A stretch of DNA of 64,000 bases from Pseudonocardia sp. MH-G8 (GTDB lineage Bacteria > Actinomycetota > Actinomycetes > Mycobacteriales > Pseudonocardiaceae), in NCBI RefSeq assembly GCF_002262885.1, contig NZ_NKYF01000022.1, positions 93,913 through 157,912 on the forward strand, written 5' to 3'. This document shows, piece after piece, positions 58,548-64,000 of the stretch (position 1 is its first letter; every line of letters starts with the position of its first letter). Under the pieces are notes generated by a model that had not been told where the DNA came from, did no database searches, and saw nothing but the letters and a program-made list of their open reading frames with translations. The position numbers and the translations under genes are program-made.

Positions 58548-59432
58548 TCATCGGCCGGTTCGGGTGCGCATCGCTTCGGCGTCCCTCCCTGGGGACGTGC
58601 CGAAGGCCCGGCGGTACTCGCGGTTGAACTGCGAAGGGCTCTCGTAGCCGACGCGGTAGCCGATCTCGGCGACGTCCGCGTCCCGGGTGGCGAGCAGCGT
58701 GCGGGCCTCGTGGAGCCGGATCTGTTGCCTGAACTGGATGGGGGTCATCGAGGTCGCGGAGCGGAAATGGCGGTGGAAGGTCGACGGGCTCATGCACGCC
58801 AGGTCGGCGAGCTCGGCGATCGCGACGGGCTCGTCGTAGTGCCGGCGTATCCACCGGATCGAGCGGGAGATGTGGGCGAGGCTCCCGTCGGTGGCGCCGA
58901 TCTGATGGACGAGCGCGCCCTGGTCCCCGGTGAGGAGGCGCCAGAGGATCTCCGTCCGGAGCCCCGGTGCGAGCACCCGCAGGTCGTCGGGCCGGTCGAG
59001 CAGGCGCAGGAGCCGGACGATCGGATCGAGCAACTCCTGCGGTGCGGTGCTGACGGCGATGCCGGGGCGCCCTCGGCGCCGCGGGGCGGGCGGGGCCTCC
59101 AGGAGCAGCGGTGCGACCGCGGCCGGCGTCAGCGTCATGCTCACCACCACGAGGGGGTCCTCCGCCGTGGCCTCGAGCGCTTGGCCGGTGACCGGTAGGT
59201 CGAGGGTCACCACGAGGTACTGGCCGGCCTGGTAGTCGTGGTGGCGGCCGTTGAGCGTCGTCCGCTTGACGCCCTGGGCAACGACGGCGAACGAGGGTTG
59301 CGTCATGGCGGCGACCGGGGGCGTCGGCGCTTCGACGACAGTGAGGGAGACGCCGTCGAGCACGGAGACGCTCTGGTGGGCCCCGACGGCGCGCCCGCGA
59401 ACCAGCGTCCGGAGCTCGTCGAGGCTGTCCAC
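58548..59432 (-). CDS. AraC-family regulator divergent from an AKR
   Basis: 294 aa. N-terminal AraC_N cupin-like domain (FAVVAQGVKRTTLNG, YQAGQYLVVTLDLPVTGQ) and C-terminal double helix-turn-helix IAELADLACMSPSTFHRHFR ... VAEIGYRVGYESPSQFNREY. Likely activates the divergent aldo/keto reductase in response to an aldehyde-type signal, as for YqhC-like regulators. GTG at 59432 chosen from where the domain begins; no ribosome site seen. Confidence 0.87.
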   Translation of the reverse strand: MDSLDELRTLVRGRAVGAHQSVSVLDGVSLTVVEAPTPPVAAMTQPSFAVVAQGVKRTTLNGRHHDYQAGQYLVVTLDLPVTGQALEATAEDPLVVVSMTLTPAAVAPLLLEAPPAPRRRGRPGIAVSTAPQELLDPIVRLLRLLDRPDDLRVLAPGLRTEILWRLLTGDQGALVHQIGATDGSLAHISRSIRWIRRHYDEPVAIAELADLACMSPSTFHRHFRSATSMTPIQFRQQIRLHEARTLLATRDADVAEIGYRVGYESPSQFNREYRRAFGTSPGRDAEAMRTRTGR

Positions 59433-59465
59433 CGGGGGAGTGAAGCACGATCCGCGCGAGGTCGA

Positions 59466-59494
59466 CAGGATCGTGCAAGCCGGAGCCAGGATCG
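59466..59494. promoter_or_regulatory. AraC-type direct repeat
   Basis: CAGGATCG at 59466-59473 and again at 59487-59494, 21 bp apart (two helical turns) in the 102-bp gap between the AraC and AKR genes. Confidence 0.5.
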
Positions 59495-59534
59495 ACCTCA
59501 CGGCGGGCAGGAGTGTCGTGGTCGGGTGGGGACC

Positions 59535-60611
59535 ATGGAGATGCGCAACCTCGGGAGGACCGGAATCACGGTCAGCCCGCTCAGCCTCGGCGCGATGATG
59601 TTCGGTGCCTGGGGCAATCCCGATCACGACGACGCCGTCGCCATCATCCACCGGGCCCTCGACGCGGGGATCAACGTCGTCGACACCGCCGATGTCTACT
59701 CGGGTGGTGAGTCCGAGGTGATCGTCGGGAAGGCACTGGCCCAGGTGGACCGTTCGCGGGTCGTCCTGGCCACCAAGGTCGGCTCGCCGATGAGCGAGGA
59801 CCCCAACGCCCGGGGCGGGTCCCGGCGTTGGATCACCGCGGCGTGCGAGCACAGCCTGCGCCGCCTCGGGACCGACTACATCGACCTCTACCAGGTGCAT
59901 CGGCCCGACGAGTCGGTGGACATCGACGAGACCTTGGGGGCGTTGAGCGACCTGGTCCACGCCGGGAAGATCCGCTCGTTCGGCAGCTCGACGTTCCCCG
60001 CGCGGCGGATCGTGGAAGCCCGGTGGATGTCCGAGCACCGCGGGCGGGAGAGGTTCCGCACCGAACAGCCCCCGTACTCGATGCTGGTCCGCGGCATCGA
60101 AGGCCACGTGCTCCCGCTGGCGCAGGACTACGGCATGGGCGTCCTCACGTGGAGCCCGCTGGCCGGCGGGTGGCTGTCGGGGCGCTTCGGCGTCGGCAAG
60201 GAGAACACCAGCGAGCGGGACAGGCGGCTGCCCGCGCGGCCGGGAGCCGGCGGTCGCTTCGACCTCACGGTGCCGGCCAACCAGCGCAAGCTCGAGCTCG
60301 TCACCGAACTGGCGACGGTGGCCGACGACGCCGGGCTGACCATGGTGGAACTCGCCCTGGCCTTCGTGCTGGAACATCCCGCGGTGAGTTCGGCGATCAT
60401 CGGCCCGCGCACCATGGAGCAGCTCGAGGCGCAGCTCCCGGTACCGGACGTCCGCCTGGAGGAGGCGGTCCTCGACCGCATCGACGAGATCGTCGCACCC
60501 GGGACCGATGTCAACACCGAGGACGCGGGGTGGCGGCCCTCGGCGCTGACGGAGGCCCCGAGCCGCCGCAGGCTCAGGCCTGCACCGCGCGCGTCGGTGC
60601 GTGGTAGGTGA
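59535..60611 (+). CDS. Aldo/keto reductase (2)
   Basis: 358 aa. VVDTADVYSGGESE (Asp, Tyr), VLATKVG (Lys), DLYQVHRPD (His) catalytic residues and IIGPRTMEQLEAQL cofactor end. YghZ/AKR-type oxidoreductase; with a divergent AraC regulator it resembles aldehyde-detoxification pairs. Its last 38 bp overlap the 3' end of the convergent DUF3754 gene. Confidence 0.88.
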   Translation: MEMRNLGRTGITVSPLSLGAMMFGAWGNPDHDDAVAIIHRALDAGINVVDTADVYSGGESEVIVGKALAQVDRSRVVLATKVGSPMSEDPNARGGSRRWITAACEHSLRRLGTDYIDLYQVHRPDESVDIDETLGALSDLVHAGKIRSFGSSTFPARRIVEARWMSEHRGRERFRTEQPPYSMLVRGIEGHVLPLAQDYGMGVLTWSPLAGGWLSGRFGVGKENTSERDRRLPARPGAGGRFDLTVPANQRKLELVTELATVADDAGLTMVELALAFVLEHPAVSSAIIGPRTMEQLEAQLPVPDVRLEEAVLDRIDEIVAPGTDVNTEDAGWRPSALTEAPSRRRLRPAPRASVRGR

Positions 60612-61839
60612 ACAGGTCGTCCCAGGTCTGGTCCAGCCGCCGCTTGGCCTCGTCCAACGCGACGGCGGTGAGACGTCCCCGTCCGTCGTCGTCGATCAGC
60701 CCCAGCCGGCGCAACTTGCCCACGCCGTCGTCGACCTCGAAGTCGAACCTTGCGTCCCACCGCCGGTCGAACCAGTCCTCGATCCGCTGGTCCAGCTCCG
60801 CGGCGGTGAGCGGCGCGTCGGCGCCGCGCAGGAAGTGGTAGGCGAGCACCGCCTCCTTGACCTCTTCCTCCTCGGCCGCATCCAGCAGGTGGTGGAAGAC
60901 GCCCGCGTCGTTGTCGAGGTTGCGGAAGTAGAGGCTCTCGGACAGCGACTTCATGAACTTGATCTTGCGGTTCTTGAACTTGGTGAACTGGCGCACCAGG
61001 TAGCCGCCGAACGTCGCCAGACCTGCTCCGAGCGCGACGAGCTGGGCCTGGTCGAGCTCGACCGGCTCCCTCCGCACGCCGAGCCAGAACCCCAGCAACA
61101 ACAACACCGGCAGCAGCGCCGCGACGAGCTTGGTGACGATCACGATGATCCCGGAGACGACCGCCGGGACGCCGATCAGCAGCTTGTCGATGAGACGCAT
61201 CCGCACCCGCGCGTTGGGGAACAGCATCTCCAGGTCGGCGCGGGGCACGTCCTGGAAGAGCTTGATGATCGTGGAGCCCGGCGTGAACGGCAGGTCGTCG
61301 ACGTCCCTGTCCTGGGCCTCGAAGTGGTCCGCGCCCTTGAACTTCACATACACGAGGACCTTCCCGTAGTTGGTGAACTCGATGGTCCGGCGGCGCAGGC
61401 CGAACAGGTACTTCACCTCCTCCTGCCGGGTGTGCTCGCCGCGTCGGTAGAACACGACCTCCTCGAAGTCGTCGAAGTCGGCCTCCAGCCGGACCTTCAT
61501 CAACGACTCCTCGACGAACGCGCGGCCGAGGTCGTCGGCCGTGATGCGTTCGAAGTTGGCGTCCTCGGCCAGCGTGGTCAGCTCGTCGACAAGGCGCCGC
61601 TGCGCCGCCTGCCGCTCGGCCGGGCCCAGCTCGACGAGCGTGCGCGTGTCGGCGTCCGGGTTGAACGGGTGGTAGGCCTCCTTGAGCGCCTCGAGCCTGC
61701 CGCGGAACTCGTGGTGCAGGAGGCTGGCCAGCAACTCGGCGAACATCCGGAACGACTCCCGCTCCTGCGGCGCGACCTCGTCCGCGCACATCGTGACGAT
61801 GCTGGTCCTGCGGAACGGGATGAAACGCTCACCGGTCAC
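60574..61839 (-). CDS. DUF3754 (TMEM143-like) membrane protein
   Basis: 421 aa. Soluble N-terminal half with VFYRRGEHTRQEEVKYLFGL, VLVYVKFKGADHF and LFQDVPRADLEMLFPNARVRM in separate blocks, then two membrane helices (about residues 222-255, GVPAVVSGIIVIVTKLVAAL), KFKNRKIKFMKSLSESLYF, and a C-terminal winged-helix-like part. These are the DUF3754 hallmarks, shared with mitochondrial TMEM143. Function unknown. ATG at 61839. Confidence 0.87.
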   Translation of the reverse strand: MTGERFIPFRRTSIVTMCADEVAPQERESFRMFAELLASLLHHEFRGRLEALKEAYHPFNPDADTRTLVELGPAERQAAQRRLVDELTTLAEDANFERITADDLGRAFVEESLMKVRLEADFDDFEEVVFYRRGEHTRQEEVKYLFGLRRRTIEFTNYGKVLVYVKFKGADHFEAQDRDVDDLPFTPGSTIIKLFQDVPRADLEMLFPNARVRMRLIDKLLIGVPAVVSGIIVIVTKLVAALLPVLLLLGFWLGVRREPVELDQAQLVALGAGLATFGGYLVRQFTKFKNRKIKFMKSLSESLYFRNLDNDAGVFHHLLDAAEEEEVKEAVLAYHFLRGADAPLTAAELDQRIEDWFDRRWDARFDFEVDDGVGKLRRLGLIDDDGRGRLTAVALDEAKRRLDQTWDDLFTYHAPTRAVQA

Positions 61840-61938
61840 TACGGGCCTTCCTGCACATGAGCTGGCGGGGTTGTCGGTTCGTTCCCGGACCGCCTACGAC
61901 CCCAAACCCGTCCGGGCGCCACGCTTAGGCTCGGGGGC

Positions 61939-62736
61939 ATGCCGGACACGCAGTACGAACACCTGCTCCGCCACGTGCTCGACACGGGCGCCCGCAAGGG
62001 GGACCGCACCGGGACGGGCACGCGGTCGATCTTCGGGCACCAGCTGCGCTACCGGTTGTCCGACGGCTTCCCGCTGATCACGACGAAGAAGGTCCACTTC
62101 CGCTCGATCGCGTACGAGCTGCTGTGGTTCCTACGCGGCGACGCGAACGTCACGTGGCTGCAGGAGCACGGCGTCACGATCTGGGACGAGTGGGCCGGGC
62201 CCGACGGTGATCTCGGCCCGGTCTACGGCGTGCAGTGGCGGTCGTGGCCGACCCCGGACGGCGGGCACGTCGACCAGATCAGCGAGGTGCTGCGCACGCT
62301 GCGCGAGAACCCCGACTCCCGGCGGATCATCGTGTCCGCCTGGAACGTCGCCGACATCCCCCGGATGGCGTTGCCACCGTGCCACGCGTTCTTCCAGTTC
62401 TACGTGGCCGACGGAGAGCTCTCCTGCCAGCTGTACCAGCGCAGCGCGGACCTGTTCCTCGGCGTGCCGTTCAACATCGCGAGCTACGCGCTGCTGACGC
62501 ACATGGTCGCCGAGCAGGTGGGCCTGGCCGTCGGTGACTTCATCTGGACCGGGGGCGACTGCCACGTCTACGACAACCACGAGGACCAGGTCCGCACGCA
62601 GCTCGCCCGCGACGCGCGCCCGTTCCCCACGCTGAGCCTGAAGCCGGCGCAGAGCCTGTTCGACTACACCTACGAGCACATCACGATCGACGGCTACGAC
62701 CCGCACCCGGGGATCAAGGCACCGGTGGCGGTGTGA
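61939..62736 (+). CDS. thyA: Thymidylate synthase
   Basis: 265 aa. RTGTGTRSIFGHQLRYRL at the N-terminus, catalytic Cys148 in MALPPCHAFFQFYV, dUMP-binding QLYQRSADLFLGVPFNIASY and CHVYDNHEDQV. Length equals E. coli ThyA (264). Makes dTMP from dUMP with methylene-tetrahydrofolate. Overlaps folA by four bases (GTGA), which regenerates the folate. Confidence 0.97.
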   Translation: MPDTQYEHLLRHVLDTGARKGDRTGTGTRSIFGHQLRYRLSDGFPLITTKKVHFRSIAYELLWFLRGDANVTWLQEHGVTIWDEWAGPDGDLGPVYGVQWRSWPTPDGGHVDQISEVLRTLRENPDSRRIIVSAWNVADIPRMALPPCHAFFQFYVADGELSCQLYQRSADLFLGVPFNIASYALLTHMVAEQVGLAVGDFIWTGGDCHVYDNHEDQVRTQLARDARPFPTLSLKPAQSLFDYTYEHITIDGYDPHPGIKAPVAV

Positions 62737-63206
62737 TCGGGCTCATCTGGGCGCAGTCGGCGAACGGCGTCATCGGCCGCGACGGTGCGCTGCCGTGGCA
62801 CCTGCCCGAGGACATGAAGCACTTCCGCTCCCTGACCGCGGGCGCGACCGTGCTCATGGGCCGCCGCACGTGGGAGTCGCTGCCGCCGCGGTTCCGGCCG
62901 CTGCCGGGCCGGCGCAACCTCGTGCTGTCGCGCACGCCGCAGCCGGACGTCGAGAGGGAGGGCGCGGAGACGTTCCCCGACCTGCCGCAGGCGCTCGCCG
63001 CGGTGTCCGGGGACGTGTGGGTGATGGGCGGTGCGGCGGTGTACCGGGCGGCGCTGCCGTTCGCGGACCGCATCGTGGTCACCGAGATCAGGGAGCACTT
63101 CGACGGTGACACGCACGCCCCGGAGGTGGGACGCCCGCCGGACTCGGTGGGGACGTGGCAGGAGTCGTCGACGGGCCTGCACTACCGCTTCCTGACCTGG
63201 GGCTGA
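62733..63206 (+). CDS. folA: Dihydrofolate reductase
   Basis: 157 aa. IWAQSANGVIGRDGALPWHL with active-site acid Asp27 in PEDMKHF, NADPH motif VLMGRRTWESLP, LSRTP and WVMGGAAVYRAAL. Standard length. GTG start inside the thyA stop gives translational coupling; the pair recycles dihydrofolate made by ThyA. Confidence 0.97.
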   Translation: MIGLIWAQSANGVIGRDGALPWHLPEDMKHFRSLTAGATVLMGRRTWESLPPRFRPLPGRRNLVLSRTPQPDVEREGAETFPDLPQALAAVSGDVWVMGGAAVYRAALPFADRIVVTEIREHFDGDTHAPEVGRPPDSVGTWQESSTGLHYRFLTWG

Positions 63207-63636
63207 CGACAGGCCCCGCCGCACACGTCCGGTGGGGTCCGCACACACCGTCCGCCGGCCATGCGAGTCGGGACCAGCTTGATCGTTCTCACCCGCACAT
63301 GAACTCGCCACGGGCCGCGCTGGTGTTCGGCCCGCAAAAATCAACAGGCGAAGATCGCCGCGACATGTACATCAGCGTCGTTCCGACCGCAGTGGTGTGC
63401 CGATCGGATCGATCATGGCCTGGATTCGGATGTCCGATCCGCACGCCCATCGCGAGGCCGCCCAACCGCACGTACGCCTCGAACCAGACGTGCATGGCCC
63501 CCGCCAGCACAGGCCCGCAGGCCGGCTCGCGACCCACATGCTGGGCCGCGACTCGCGCGCTTCAGACCCCGACTCGCGGACCCATGTCACACCACGACTC
63601 GGTGTGCGGACCGCACCGGATGTGTGCCGTCGACGG
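63207..63636. other. 430-bp intergenic region with short repeats
   Basis: No supported gene. Contains a terminator after folA and CGACTCGCG twice (63549-63557 and 63570-63578) flanked by GACCCA(C)ATG-like sequences. The same CGACTCGCG core occurs in the inverted repeat at 4611-4660. Confidence 0.5.
63212..63239 (+). terminator. Terminator after thyA-folA
   Basis: GGCCCCGCCG / CGGTGGGGTC arms with one or two G-U pairs and an 8-nt loop, just after the folA stop. Confidence 0.5.
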
Positions 63637-64000
63637 CTACGCGGCGGTGGGGTCTCGGTGCCGGCCGCTCAGCAGATCGCCCGCGCCGGGAACCACCGTC
63701 GGGAGGCCCAGCTGCGACAAGATCCGGAAGGTGGTGGCGGTGGCTGCGGACAGGACCGGGATGCCGGCCTCGTCCTCGACGGCCTGGATCGATTCGAGGG
63801 ATGGCATCTGCACGCACGCCGACAGCACGAGGGCGTCGGCGCCGGTGAGGTCGAGTTTGCGCCAGTGTTCGCGTAGGTCGGTGGGGTCGAGGCGGGCGAC
63901 GGCGAGGTTGTCGGGGACTTCGAGGGACAGGGCGTCGACGACTTCGATGCCGGCGTCTTCGAGGTAGTCGACCACGAGTTGGGTGAGTGGTTTCAGGTAG
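63637..64000 (-). CDS. Maleate isomerase / Asp-Glu racemase family protein, C-terminal part (cut by window edge)
   Basis: About 121 C-terminal residues; the start lies beyond the right edge. Visible are YLEDAGIEVVDALSLEVPDN, LTGADALVLSACVQMPSLES with the second catalytic Cys, and IPVLSAATATTFRIL. The SxCVQMPSL motif fits maleate cis-trans isomerase/arylmalonate-type enzymes of the Asp/Glu racemase superfamily. Substrate not determinable from this part. Confidence 0.8.
   Translation of the reverse strand, partial: YLKPLTQLVVDYLEDAGIEVVDALSLEVPDNLAVARLDPTDLREHWRKLDLTGADALVLSACVQMPSLESIQAVEDEAGIPVLSAATATTFRILSQLGLPTVVPGAGDLLSGRHRDPTAA

Noticed and set aside
63289..63600. Short frames in the region after folA
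   Set aside because: Overlapping frames on both strands with no ribosome site; the stretch consists of short repeats and is best left non-coding.

Overview
The window reads as chromosomal DNA of a high-GC actinobacterium, most likely a member of the Pseudonocardiales such as Pseudonocardia. The grounds are very GC-rich codon use, many GTG starts, a mycothiol-dependent isomerase-family protein, an actinomycete SAM methyltransferase (DUF574 type), BldC/excisionase-like small proteins, a fused isobutyryl-CoA mutase (IcmF) and an actinobacterial thyA-folA pair. The genus is inference. Both edges cut a gene: icmF on the left and a maleate isomerase/Asp-Glu racemase relative on the right.

Layout. 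0-7.1 kb holds housekeeping and general metabolism: IcmF, two small-molecule transferase genes, a PhoD phosphatase, a ROK glucokinase, a DoxX-like membrane protein and a VOC protein. 7.2-10.6 kb is a compact cassette bracketed by two copies of a 62-bp palindromic repeat. It encodes a polyampholyte protein with a 12-bp tandem repeat, a ParA-type ATPase and a PadR-like regulator. 10.6-15.5 kb is a three-gene operon for a caspase-like cysteine protease with four C-terminal hydrophobic repeats, a cytosolic subtilase with an N-terminal winged helix, and an alpha/beta hydrolase. I regard it as the best candidate for an undescribed system. 16.1-24.4 kb starts at a CAU-anticodon tRNA and contains three BldC/Xis-like proteins, two integrase fragments, a Tn554-type remnant and small orphan genes, interleaved with two regulator/enzyme pairs (epoxide hydrolase/TetR and SDR/MmyB-like). 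This looks like a decayed integrative element. 24.5-28.6 kb encodes a large TPR protein translationally coupled to an Hsp90-family ATPase.

28.8-39.0 kb is an organosulfur acquisition region. It has two paralogous flavin-dependent monooxygenases, a complete oligopeptide-type ABC importer, an alpha/beta hydrolase, a cupin and a LysR regulator. Each of its two transcription units is headed by a 25-codon leader ORF of the RRxxDL...C type, which implies cysteine-responsive attenuation. 39.1-45.7 kb is a LacI-controlled operon for uptake (Ugp-type importer without an ATPase) and breakdown (two tandem glycerophosphodiesterases and an inositol-monophosphatase relative) of a glycerophosphodiester. Three GGGACC/GGTCCC palindromic sites lie upstream.

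46-60.6 kb is a run of small regulator/redox-enzyme modules: AKR+SDR/TetR, TetR-FAD monooxygenase-hydrolase, glycosyltransferase/TetR, FAD monooxygenase/MarR and AraC/AKR. Several have visible palindromic operators. 60.6-63.2 kb returns to core genes (DUF3754 membrane protein, thyA-folA). The main theme is many short, locally regulated catabolic or detoxification units around a few larger operons. Functions are read from motifs and gene order only; no database search was run.
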